The position numbers and the translations under genes are program-made. Shown piece by piece: positions 22,335 through 33,295 of a stretch of DNA of 64,000 nucleotides. The notes beneath the pieces were generated by a model. It was not told the DNA's origin. It ran no database searches and saw only the letters and a program-made list of their open reading frames with translations. Source of the DNA: Echinarachnius parma. Its lineage: Eukaryota; Echinodermata; Echinoidea; Clypeasteroida; Echinarachniidae. The stretch is taken from NCBI GenBank assembly GCA_037951105.1, contig JBAMJV010007464.1, positions 1 to 64,000 on the forward strand, in the 5' to 3' direction. Position 1 is the first letter of the stretch; each line of letters begins with the position of its first letter.

Positions 22335-23600
22335 TCGTAAGCAATTGCTTACCAAACAAGCAATTGCTTAAAACCGTATGCATAAAACGAACCTTTTACT
22401 TGTCTTGATAAGCAATTGCTTGCGTTTTGAGCTCTTGCTTACTCAGGGCATTCGCGTTTAAGGATCAAATTTTCGTACCGTTTCAGGATGATTTCAAGCT
22501 CCATATTCCAGAGGTTATGTTGTGATCAAATTCGTGTTATTGTAGACTTTTTACGGCAATTTTTGTCCATCGATCTGCACAGAAACCCCCCTGATGCTCC
22601 GCGCTGTTTCCCCCCTACTTGCGTAATAAAAAATACTGCTGCCAGGTCGGGCACGAAGCGTTGTTGCCCTGCAGTGCGATGTTCGCACAACCGTAACGAT
22701 CCTTTGTCCAACACGTAAGCAATTGCTTAGGCAGTGCAAGCAAAAGGTTTTATCACAAGCAAAGGCTTGTGCATACGAATTTAAGCAATTGCTTGAACTT
22801 GATCTTTTGCTTGACAAGCTCTTGCTTGTGCTTAAAGCATTTGCTTATAAGCAATTGCCTGTTTTTATGCATACGGCCCATTGGGCCGTATGCATAAAAA
22901 CGAGCAATTGCTTGTGCTAGCCTTTTGCTTGAATCGATATGCACACAAACAAGCAATTGCTTGTAAGCAAAAGCTTTTGCTTACAAGCACAAGCAATTGC
23001 TTACGGCTCGTAAGCAAATGCTTACCAAACAAGCAATTGCTTAAAATCGTATGCATAAAACGAACCTTTTACTTGTCTTGATAAGCAATTGCTTGCGTTT
23101 TTTCAAGCACCTCCGGACCAGCTTGAGCTCTTGCTTACTCAGGGCATTCGCGTTTAAGGATCAAATTTTCATACGTTCACGGATGATTACAAGCTCCTTA
23201 TTTCAGAGATTATGTTGTGATTTCATATTTAATCAAATTCTGTTATTTTAGACTTTTTACGGCAATTTTGTCCATCGATCTGCACAGAAACCCCCCTGAT
23301 GCTCTGTGCTGTTTCTTCGCTATTTGCGTAAGAAAAAATACTACCGCCAGGTCGGGCACGAAGCATTGTTGTCCTGCAGTGCGATGTTTCGCACAACCTT
23401 AACGATCCTTTGTCCAACACGTAAGCAAATGCTCTGGCAGTGCAAGCAAAAGGTTTGAGCACAAGCAAAAGCCTGTGCATATGAATTCAAGCAATTGCTT
23501 GAACTTGATCTTTTGCTTGACAAGCTCTTGCTTGTGCTTAAAGCAATTGCTTATAAGCATTGCTTGTCTTTATGCATACGGCCCATTGTGCACGATGCAT
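22335..23600. repeat. Cluster of the palindrome AAGCAATTGCTT in two long tandem units
   Basis: About eleven perfect copies of the 12-base palindrome AAGCAATTGCTT, plus near copies, lie within 1.27 kb. Two long direct units (about 22335-22880 and 23005-23590) share ATCGATCTGCACAGAAACCC, CAGGTCGGGCACGAAGC and CGATCCTTTGTCCAACACGT. Between them a perfect inverted repeat is centred near 22881 (ATGCATACGGCCCA/TGGGCCGTATGCAT), followed by a segment resembling the reverse complement of the unit. There is no long ORF. The cluster is bounded by CGCCACTG on the left and CAGTGGCG on the right. It looks like a non-coding, hairpin-rich mobile or satellite-like element. Confidence 0.75.
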
Positions 23601-23794
23601 GTGATCGATCGACAGTGGCGGAAGGGGGAAGGGGGAAGGGGAGGGGAGGGGGTAGGGGTGCGCCTCTTGAAAGGTTTGGTACTTGGTATTTGGTAGTTTA
23701 ATCCTCCTGAATAATCTATAGGTCTGAGTGTTAACTGGTACTTGGTAGGTTTATCATCCTTCCGGGCTCCTATTGGCGGGGTATGTGTTCTTCT

Positions 23795-24195
23795 TAGTAA
23801 ACTGTGTTGACATGTATACACAAAGTTATGACGGTTGATAAAATATGATTGTATTGTGATTTGTGATCTGGTATGTCCGACTGAGTATGTGTAAAAATGT
23901 ATATATTATATATTATAAGTAATGAGCGAAAATGCAAAGTGACATTCGCTAACTCATTGTACTGACTTTGTATACACAGTTATAACTATCCAGTGGATGT
24001 TTACAAATCTGAACACTTTCATCATAATTTATATAATCTTTTCAACAAAAGAGGATTTTAGAAAACTTCAACCTGTTCCATGCTGATATTGGCTAAACAA
24101 ACACAATTGAGGTATGTGAGAACCGCCTAGAGTTGCTAGTAACATTATCAAAATCCTCAAAATTTACTTTTGAGGATTTTGACAATGTTAAAGTT
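23795..24195. mobile_element. MITE family A copy
   Basis: GTTGACATG near 23803, CATTCGCTAACTCATTGTAC near 23944 and GAGGATTTTGACAATGTTAA at the far end match the family. The flanking TTAAAGGG is not preserved. Confidence 0.6.
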
Positions 24196-24499
24196 ATGTT
24201 TGGGAACTAAACATTCAAATGCATCATTATTGTCGTTTACATTGGTTATACTTGGCCTATTGAGTACACCCCGTATATATTATGTCACATACTGTGAGCT
24301 GTTATAACATTTTGAAAAGGGAACAGTCATCATTACTTTATACCGCGAAACGTGAATTACATTTTGAAAATGCCGTGTAATATACATTTTACATCAAACA
24401 TATATCCTATACCTCAGAACCAAAACTCAAACAATTTATAATCAAACTATTGTAAACTATACTGAATCATTATGATTATCAACAACTATTACAATTTCA

Positions 24500-24900
24500 C
24501 ATGGGCGATGGGGCACATTTTCAAGAAGGGGGGGGGGGGGGGGGGGGGAGCTGAGGTCTTTTGCCCGAATAATTTTCCCCGGCACCTGAGCTGACAAGAA
24601 CAAACAAGTCTTTGCTTCTGTGTTGCCCGTAAATTACATGTTTTTGTCCGAAAAACACGATTTTGCCCGAATAGGAAACGGTTTTTGCCTGAAAATGATG
24701 TCATAATTATTGTCATATATGACATGACTTTGCCCTAAGAGTTTGTCCGAATATAACATGTTTTTTTTTTTGCCCAAATACGACACGTTTTGACCGGATT
24801 TGAGATGCTTTTGGCCGAATATTTGGTCGTTTTAAAAACTCCGGGGGGGGGGGGGGGGTGAGGTGGGGTGCATCCCCCAGCCTCCGCTTCCTATACTACG
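24500..24900. repeat. Poly-G bounded repeat with TTTTGCCCGAATA units
   Basis: G runs at about 24529-24548 and 24843-24858 bound a stretch with repeated TTTTGCCCGAA or TTTGTCCGAA motifs. A related block is at 62500-62660. It is non-coding; the right edge TACTACGCC suggests another CAGTGGCGTAG-type element. Confidence 0.45.
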
Positions 24901-25133
24901 CCTATATGTAACTATGACTCGTGTCATTTTGTATATTGAATTAATAATAATAATGGCAGTGTTACATTTTCTGTAAATTTTGATAATTTAAAAAGGCAAA
25001 AAAAAAATCTAATTATCCCAACATGATGTGATTTTAAAGTGGCCTATAAATACACAATGACACACCTCAAGAGTAATACACAATTAAAGAAATTAAGGAG
25101 ACGATTAAACACTCAAGATATTCGGTATGTTTT

Positions 25134-25139
25134 TTTATT
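25134..25139 (-). terminator. Probable polyadenylation signal of the kinase gene
   Basis: AATAAA on the minus strand lies about 80 bases downstream of the stop codon, a usual distance for a eukaryotic poly(A) signal. Confidence 0.5.
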
Positions 25140-25219
25140 AGTAAATGTTATTTGCAAAATAATAAACAATAAAGTGAGTTCAATCGTAAGTTGAAAGTGT
25201 TACAGTAACTATACCGTCT

Positions 25220-28200
25220 TTAATAGTCATCAGCATCCCCTGATTTTTGTAGATAAAGTTCATCCAGGATGGTTTCCAGAGCGGGTCGCTTGCCGGGCTC
25301 CGCCATCCTAATAAATATCCCGATTGTAATAAGAGGTTCGATGTCCAGTTCATGCCCTACTAAACCCATTAATCTGCCCAGTTGGAAGATGTCGCTCTGT
25401 TCCGACGTCGGGTCGTTATGGAGCGCGCACTCGGGTGCGTAGTGGTTGTACAAGTTCTCCTCCTGGTAAACCCTCTTCGCATCTTCACCCATGTTTAGTT
25501 TGACCGGTTGCATTGATGACATCCCGAAGTCTATCAGCTTGCCCTGCCATCTCCCATCCTTTTCGATCAGGAGCACGTTGCCCTCTTGCAAGTCGTTGTT
25601 GAGACACCCTTTTCCGTGCATTGCCTGCAAGCCATTTGAAACATCTATGAACACATCATACCAGTCGAGCTCGCTAAGGGCTGGTCCCTTTCCGTCAAGC
25701 TTGCCGCCAATGGAGCAGCCCGTCATCGTTGCTAGATCACCGAGGTACTCCATGGCGATTGCAACTTCGTCTTTGGTTGGTTTAAAGATTCCGTAAAATC
25801 GTGGAAAGAATTTGATTTTGTCCAGAGTTGTATGTACGTTGACCTCGCGCCAGAATGCCTTTTCTGCCTTGGTCCGTGCCTTCGCTTGGTTGCTGGGTGG
25901 CAAGTCGATGACCTTGAGGGCAACAGGTCGATGTGTGACAGCGTGAAGGTAGAGGTAAACAGTTCCATACGACCCTCTCCCGAGCTCAGGCACAAAGCCA
26001 GACTCATCCGCGGTGACCAGGTCGTCCATGCTGTCGACGACGATATCAGCTATCTTCGTCGTCGTCGGAGGAGGAGGAGGATCGCCGCCCGATTGCTCAA
26101 GAGGTGCTGACGATTCTGTGATTACGACCCTCTCTGTAGAAGCTGGTGATTGAGGGGGCGCTGAGATTGGCACTCCGTCTGAAGGCGTCAAGTTTTCAAC
26201 CTCTGTTTCGGACTGGTCTGGAGATATCCTGTAGAGATAAAACGAGATCAGAAGAAATTAAGTCTTCGGCTCAACATAAATTAGTAACATTATTGATTAC
26301 AATTTAACTCCGGATTTTCATTAAATGTAAGATAATTATTATAGTCATGATTGTTGTAATGTTAAAAAATCGAACAAAAATATTAGCGGGGAAAATTATT
26401 CTGAGTAAATAATAATTAGGAAATATGTCTTTGCAATTGTTTTGTATTATTTAGTTTTATTTTCAGGACAACTAAACAAATTAAAACTTGCCTCATTTGG
26501 TCGCCACTTGGAGCCACAAGGGGTGCAAAGTTGGAGGGGACTGATGCCAGTCTAACTCGGGCGTGGTGGTCATCCACGACGGACTCGATCCAAGTGTCAT
26601 CTTCGGGCGAGACGACTTGTGGAGTTAGCTCAGTATCTGCTGCAGCCAAAATGATTTGTGAAGTCGGACCTTCATTTTCGGTCGTTGTAGGTGATGATGC
26701 CAAGTCCTCTTCATCCTCGGATTGAGAGCCCGTTGATAGGATCAGGCTGGAGGGCTGGTTGGTCTGTATGGTCTGGGTGCCTTCAGAGATGACAAGGCTG
26801 GATGACGGCTTCGTCTGAGTTCCCTGCGATAGGATCTGCAGGCGTGAGGGCAGATCATCCGTCTGTGTTCCGGTGTGGTACACTGTTAGAGATTGAGGGA
26901 TGTCTGTCTGGACACTGGTAGACGAAAGGCTAAGCTTGGGGTCATTGAGAAAGGCCTGAAAGAGGAATAAAGAGAGAAAAGTACCAAATAATATGATAAT
27001 TATGACCAATCAGAATTAGTAATATATAGTTGCAACTGTTGACAAAGATTTCCAATGTTGTAGAAAAGTCAAAATAAGCAGGTCTGTATTATACAGCTTA
27101 TTTCGACTTTTCTATACAAGCATTTGAGATCTTTGTACCAGCAGGTCCATACGTCTTAGGATGCGAGTAAAAGATTTGCTAAAACGACTCTATATTAATG
27201 CGTGGATTTCTTTAAAAGTACACAATTAATTAGCTAAAACCAACTTACAAGGAGCGCATCTTCGGCCCGGCGGGCTCGCTCTTTCTCCTCCTCCAGCCTC
27301 TTCTTCATCTCACTGATCTTCATCTTCATTTTCGACCACTCCATCTTCAGTTCATCAAAAACGGTGTCATTGTCGGTGACTTCCACGCCCATCGTTTTGG
27401 CAAGGTCCTGATCGAAATTGGAATTGAAAATTGAATTGAACATAATTTGTCACAAGTACTAAATAATTCACAAAATACAGGAAATTAGAACCCTACACAA
27501 GAAATTACTCCATTCATGCAGGTACGATTATTCAGCTTACGAATAGCTAAATGTTTGTATTTATAATTTTAATTATTTTTTTGCTTGCGCTTATTCCATT
27601 ATACGTATTGTAACATAATCATTGTCTCTCAGCACTATAAGTCACTTACTTTGATCTTCTCCTGCACATGCTCAATGGTGTGACATTGCTGCAAGCTTTG
27701 AAGGAGAAACTTTCCTGACAGCTTTGTATCAACGACTTGCTTCTGATCTACGATCTGGTAGCGAGTCAACTTCTCACGCAACATCTGTGAGAAATCATTA
27801 AACAAAAAAATAATTTGCATCGGGAAATAGTTCGACGAAAATAAATGACACCAAATTCATTGTTGTTATCAAATAAATACCTCTTTTTATCATAATTAAA
27901 CAACAAGTTTTTGGCTGTAACAGACGCTATATATCTAGTTTCTGATCATTACATTAATTTTCTTTAATAGAACCGTTTTAAATTAACACGTAACCAATAT
28001 AATATTTCTGTTTTATTTGAAAACTTCTTTATAATCTATGCGATACGCTTACATTTATTTAAATTAAAGAAACCATCAAAATTCACTATGTAACGCTCAA
28101 TGATTGAAATAAATACAAATCTCTTCATGAACAGTATTTTGTATCATCAATGATCGTCAGTTTCGAACATAAGCTGTTGTTTATAGCTTTGCAAAAATTA

Positions 28201-28325
28201 TGGAAGAAGGCCTATATACTTACTGTTGCTTGAGATTTTGCATGTCGTATAACGTCCTCGCTGAGTGGCTTTGGTGGTGGCTTGCACAACAGCAAGGTGG
28301 ATACGAATTGCAAAAACGATGCCAT
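25220..28325 (-). CDS. Coiled-coil / TQT-repeat / divergent protein kinase, five coding exons
   Basis: Exons are 28325-28224, 27784-27650, 27407-27249, 26955-26492 and 26228-25220; all phases agree and give 622 residues. The start ATG (28325) lies four bases after a likely UTR acceptor. Introns are GT-AG except the last, which is GC-AG (GAG|GCAAGT). A coiled coil covers about 97-132 (KMKISEMKKRLEEEKERARR). Five repeats centred on Q148, Q163, Q179, Q193 and Q210 follow (VQTD, GTQTD, GTQTK, GTQTI, GSQSE). An acidic and proline-rich linker leads to a kinase domain (about 365-615): GRGSYG 370-375, VALK Lys392, WREV Glu415, LNNDLQEGN with Asp499 and Asn504, DFG 520-522, APE 551-553. Asn replaces the His and Arg of HRD, so it is a non-RD kinase, but catalytic residues remain. 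TQT motifs fit dynein light chain LC8 binding. No orthologue name is assigned. Confidence 0.85.
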
Positions 28326-28352
28326 AATTCTGTTCGACGGAAGGGGTCAAAG

Positions 28353-28917
28353 TTAAAGGAAAATGAAATCCAGACAAATTGTTGTATGCACTATAAGACA
28401 CTGAATATAATTAATAGTCTCTGAAAATTTGAGCACAATCGGTCAAGAAATAAGAAAACTATGGCTCTTTGAAAAGAGCCATGTATTTTTTCGAGTGACT
28501 CAAATTGGCAACGCACTCTGGCAAAGTTGTGGACAACTCCCCATACATTTTGTACACACAATTTCAGTTTTGTTCAATTTTCTCAAAATTTATGTTTACC
28601 CTTCGTTCGAGTTCAACATATGTTTTGTAGAATGCTTTTATACATAACCTATCATGAGTTGGGGGAATGGAAAAATGTGACTATGAAGAAAACTGTAAAA
28701 ATGGGAACATTTGTGTACAAAACATATGGGGAGTTGTCCACACACTTATCAGAGTGCGTTGCCAATTTGAGTTCCCCATAGGAATAAATGGACATCTTCA
28801 AAGAGCCGTAGTTTTCTTGTTTCTTACCCGATAATGCTCTAACTTTCAGAGATTATTCTTCTTAATCTCTTCAAGACTATAAAAGCAACATTTTGCTTGG
28901 GTTTCATTGCCCTTTAA
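28353..28917. mobile_element. MITE family D in the kinase gene 5' region
   Basis: A 565 bp element bounded by TTAA, with long imperfect inverted repeats covering most of its length (GGCAACGCACTCTGG near 28508 against CAGAGTGCGTTGCC near 28751; ATGGCTCTTTGAA against TTCAAAGAGCC). It lies 22 bases upstream of the putative UTR splice acceptor of the kinase gene. A second copy in opposite orientation is at 61396-61961. Confidence 0.8.
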
Positions 28918-29265
28918 ATAATGATGCAACAAAATGTAGGATATTGTTTGAAAGTTACAATAGCTTAAATGTTATTAACGTGATTGATAACTCAAACTAA
29001 CTGTTTAACTTCTTGAAAATATTGATATGTCTATGTTTTTTGTTTTAGGGTTTTAGAAGTTAAATGGTATTATAACAACAATAATTTTAATTTACAGTTT
29101 GATTTATTTTGTAAATCAATAAAAAAAAAAGTTAAAATAATTACAGATATTAATCTTTGACAGTGAGTCTATGAAATGTAGATTTATATAGTTGTTAAAG
29201 CAAAATATAATACATGATTATGTTATCAAATAAAATGTAAAATGCAATAAGAAGTATTGTTTTAC

Positions 29266-29335
29266 CTGATATTTCAGATAAACAGCTGAATGGAAACTTT
29301 TTCGAACGATTTCGACAGTTTTCCGAAATTTCCGC
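29266..29335 (-). other. Candidate 5' untranslated exon of the kinase gene
   Basis: On the minus strand ATATCAG|GTAAAAC gives a possible donor with its last exon base at 29266. It could pair with the acceptor CGAACAG at 28330, just before the start codon. A TATAAAC motif at 29360-29354 would place transcription start near 29330. This is inference from signals only. Confidence 0.3.
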
Positions 29336-29483
29336 AGAGTAAACTCTACATAGGTTTATACATCCAGATAGCTGAACACATAATGAGATGTTTCGTGTAC
29401 ATTAATACCACATGTCTCTGTTACCAAGACACCTGCCACGCAATACCACGAGTAGATGGAAACAGTGCCAAAACTTGTATGAG

Positions 29484-29681
29484 CCAATCAGATCTCGCGT
29501 CTCATGAAATTCGTTGGTGACGGACCAATCAGAGCTGTGCTTATAAAGTTTCGCGCTCACATACACAGCGCGCACCACACAAGAGTCACACAATGAACTT
29601 TTAACCAATCACGCGACAGGTTAGAAGCCGTTATTTAGGGCTATGTATCTAGCGTACCAATCAGGATACTTCTTATAAATA
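29484..29681. promoter_or_regulatory. Cluster of four CCAATCA boxes with TATA motifs
   Basis: CCAATCA occurs at 29484, 29525, 29605 and 29657, all on the plus strand, with TATAAAG at 29542 and TATAAATA at 29674. CRE-like TTACGTCAT and TGACGTA follow at about 29739 and 29783. CCAAT boxes bind NF-Y and work in both orientations. The cluster lies 120-330 bases upstream of the predicted kinase start and may serve it, or a plus-strand transcript that I could not identify. Confidence 0.45.
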
Positions 29682-29822
29682 GACAGTATTCTCTGAAATG
29701 TGCCCTATATATGCAAAGTCGCATTATTCCATTATTTACGTCATAATGATATAAACCGCGCATGCAAGTGCAAATTAAATGATGACGTATTTTATTCTCA
29801 TCCTTTTTATCGACAATATTAT

Positions 29823-30010
29823 ACAGTTGTTAACTGGTGGTGAAGGGAAAAGCACGGAATGTTCCACTCCCGAGGGATTTTAAATGCTATTGAGGGAAGA
29901 GTAAATAAGTCCCGAGACGTAGTCGAGGGACTTATTTTCTTCACGAAATAGCATTTAAAATCCCGAGGGGAACATTCCATGATTTTCCCGACAGCAAAGG
30001 TAACAACTGT
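29823..30010. mobile_element. 188 bp hairpin MITE
   Basis: Ends ACAGTTGTTA and TAACAACTGT are inverted. Inside, GGAATGTTCCACTCCCGAGG pairs with its near complement at 29960-29980, and ATTTTAAATGCTAT with ATAGCATTTAAAAT. The whole element can fold on itself. It sits 14 bases from the large foldback element that begins at 30025. Confidence 0.7.
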
Positions 30011-30045
30011 TTTATCATCTGAATTATGGGGCGCCAAGTGTAAAC

Positions 30046-30785
30046 ACATGGATTCCGTTACAAAATCAATGATTTTGTTACAAAATCAACCAACAATAAT
30101 GATTTTGTTACAAAATCAATCGACAGAAATGATTTTGTTACAAAATCAACCAACAATAATGATTTTGTTACAAAATCAATCGACAGAAATGATTTTGTTA
30201 CAAAATCAACCAACAATAATGATTTTGTTACAAAATCAATCGACAGAAATGATTTTGTTACAAAATCAATCGACAGAAATGATTTTGTCACAAAATCAAG
30301 GCAAAAAAATGATTTTGTTACAAAATCAATCGACAGAAATGATTTTGTCACAAAATCAAGCCAAAAAAATGATTTTGTTACAAAATCAATCGACAGAAAT
30401 GATTTTGTTACAAAATCAAGCAAAAAAAATGATTTTGTTACAAAATCAATCGACAGAAATGATTTTGTCACAAAATCAAGCAAAAAAAATGATTTTGTTA
30501 CAAAATCAATCGACAGAAATGATTTTGTCACAAAATCAAGCAAAAAAAATGATTTTGTTACAAAATCAATCGACAGAAATGATTTTGTCACAAAATCAAG
30601 CAAAAAAAATGATTTTGTTACAAAATCAATCGACAGAAATGATTTTGTTACAAAATCAAGCAAAAAAAATGATTTTGTTACAAAATCAATCGACAGAAAT
30701 GATTTTGTTACAAAATCAAGCAAAAAAAATGATTTTGTTACAAAATCAATCGACAGAAATGATTTTGTTACAAAATCAATCCTGT
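30046..30785 (+). repeat. Left array: 24 x 30 bp palindromic minisatellite
   Basis: Units alternate in a 60 bp higher-order pattern: one half ends AATCGACAGAA, the other AAGCAAAAAAA or ACCAACAAT. Every unit carries the 17-base palindrome GATTTTGTTACAAAATC or its TCAC variant. Twelve 60-base periods are in exact register. Confidence 0.9.
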
Positions 30786-31316
30786 TGAGTGATTTTGTTA
30801 ACAAAATCAATGATTTTGTAATCGTTTGTGTGATTTTGTAATCGTTCGTGTGATTTTGTAACAAAATCAATGATTTTGTAATCGTTTGTGTGATTTGGTA
30901 ATCGTTCGTGTGATTTGGTAATCGTTTGTGTGATTTTGTAATCGTTTGTGTGATTTTGTAACAAAATCAATGATTTTGTAATCGTTTGTGTGATTTTGTA
31001 ATCGTTCGTGTGATTTGGTAATCGTTTGTGTGATTTTGTAATCGTTTGTGTGATTTTGTAATCGTTCGATAGATTTTGTAGTGATTTTTTTTATCGTACC
31101 AAGTACGATACTACGAAGCCCCAGAAGGGACATGTATAGAAAAAATATATTATCACGTTTGAACGTGATAATTATTACGTTCGAACGTAATACATCACGT
31201 GATGTGATTATCTCGTTCAAACGTAATATTTGCAATTTTACTTTTTTTTTTGCGCAATACATACCACAATCGATGTCTTCACGGCCGGCGGCCATGGCCA
31301 TGGTAAGGGACTCGTG

Positions 31317-31488
31317 CAGTGGCGTAGCTACGGGGGGGGGGGGGGGGGGGGGGGGGGAGGCTGTGCCCCCAATAGTTTGTCAAATCAATACAAATAAAAA
31401 GACACTATAATAAGGAGCACACAAATTTGAAAAATGAAAGAAATACATAAGGTGTGCCCCAATCAGTCCGACCACGCTACACCACTGA
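31317..31488. mobile_element. hAT-like MITE with poly-G end in the foldback spacer
   Basis: Ends CAGTGGCGTAGCTACG plus a G run of about 27, and CACGCTACACCACTG. The flanks GACTCGTG and ACTCGGTG match apart from a one-base shift. Same family as 1302-1489. Confidence 0.65.
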
Positions 31489-31499
31489 CTCGGTGTATC

Positions 31500-32780
31500 C
31501 CTATAACATTGCCCCAGTGCTGTAACCCTAAATCAAAGTAATTTAGTGTCACATTCATTTGATTTAAGGTTACATATATATATATGTATCATTATTGTTT
31601 GATAATCCGGCATGCAGCCCGGCTTTAGCTTATAGACACGACTTCAAAATAACAGTCTAAGTGTTTATTGGATACAAAAAAGAAGGATTTTACCCTTACC
31701 TTTTCATTGTCTTTGTCGATAAGACGGCCCCCGGCCCGTTCTCCTCACCCCCCCCCCCCCCCCCCCTCCAGCGTATGCTACGCCACTGTTCATAGAGTTA
31801 AAAATCTATGATTCGACTGTTCTGCTGAAATTATCTTAAGGGGGAGTGAACATGTCACTATTGGCCATTTATGATCATATTTAATAATATTACATAATCT
31901 AATTTGCATATTTTCACGTAATACCATGACGCGTACAGAACAAGATAATCTAGGAAGGGTGATACAATAAATAAAACTATTGATATGGGGACATTTTGGA
32001 TCATAAAGGAAATTGTTTCTGGCATTCATTTACAGGTGCACATGCATGCAATGATTTTAAATTTCGAGACGGTACTCCCTAATTTGCATATTTAAGAATA
32101 TAACTTCCAATAAGAAATATAAAAGTTTCATTATCTCGTCCAACTGTGACATGGAGTAAACTATAGGTTGCCATTTTGACCAAAGTTGGGCAATTTCATA
32201 TACACTTGAAATCAGCATGATATCTACCTAATTTGTATAATTATGCTACACGAATCGAACAAATAAAAATTGATCCTGATCAATATAGTAACGACTTATG
32301 CTTCTTGTCGAGGGTTTAAATTGTAAGCATACTGGGGGTAAAGTTGTCGCCCCTATACTTCAGGCCCCCGCCTAAAAAACAACAGATAACTGAATATAGT
32401 TATATGGTCATCAACGTCTTGTTCATCATAAATGAGGGTAAAAGTTCATGAAAAAGACCTAAATAGTTTCAAAAGCAACCTTGAACTGCTCCAAAGACTG
32501 AGGGCAGTTCGATGATGTTCCGAGGTATAGCTCGTCCCATGAATTTTAAAGTGTCCATTGAAGAGCCTAGTCTCATACATTATAGATGCAGGGGGAAGAA
32601 TCCCCAAAATAATAGAATCTAGAAAGCACTTCACATGAAGATTTAGCGCCCTTTTTGCCATTCTTGTGTCGAAGGACACAATTACTGGATTTAAGGGAGC
32701 CTAATTCCCACATTATGGCCGCTAAAATTGTCCCCAAATCCCGCACGTAGTAGGCCTACGTTGGGCATGCGACGGTTAAT
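31500..32780. other. Spacer of the foldback element, no gene found
   Basis: AT-rich DNA with a C run at 31749-31767 followed by GCTACGCCACTG, the right end of another poly-G MITE. TAATTTGCATA recurs at about 31900, 32080 and 32230. No transposase or conserved motif was recognised. Confidence 0.5.
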
Positions 32781-33295
32781 TCTTGCGTTTGAACGAGATA
32801 ATATTATTACGTTCGAACGTGATAATTATTACGTTCGAACGTGATAAGTATTACGTTCGAACGTGATAAGTATTACGTTCGAACGTGATAGTATTACGTT
32901 CAAACGTAATAATTATCACGTTCAAACGTGATAATATATTTTTTCTATACATGTCCCTTCTGGGGCTTCGTAGTATCGTACTTGGTACGATAAAAAAATC
33001 ACTACAAAATCTATCGAACGATTACAAAATCACACAAACGATTACAAAATCACACAAACGATTACCAAATCACACGAACGATTACAAAATCACACAAACG
33101 ATTACAAAATCATTGATTTTGTTACAAAATCACACAAACGATTACAAAATCACACAAACGATTACCAAATCACACGAACGATTACAAAATCACACAAACG
33201 ATTACAAAATCATTGATTTTGTTACAAAATCACACGAACGATTACAAAATCACACAAACGATTACAAAATCATTGATTTTGTTAACAAAATCACT

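Noticed and set aside
22335-23600. CRISPR-like array
   Set aside because: The repeated word is a 12-base palindrome with irregular spacing and duplicated, not unique, spacers, in a eukaryotic genome.
29979-30870. Open frames of about 270 residues on both strands over the 30 bp array, mirrored at 33213-34083
   Set aside because: The unit is 30 bases with no stop in several frames, so any array of it is open on both strands. The product is a pure repeat and the arrays lie inside a foldback element.
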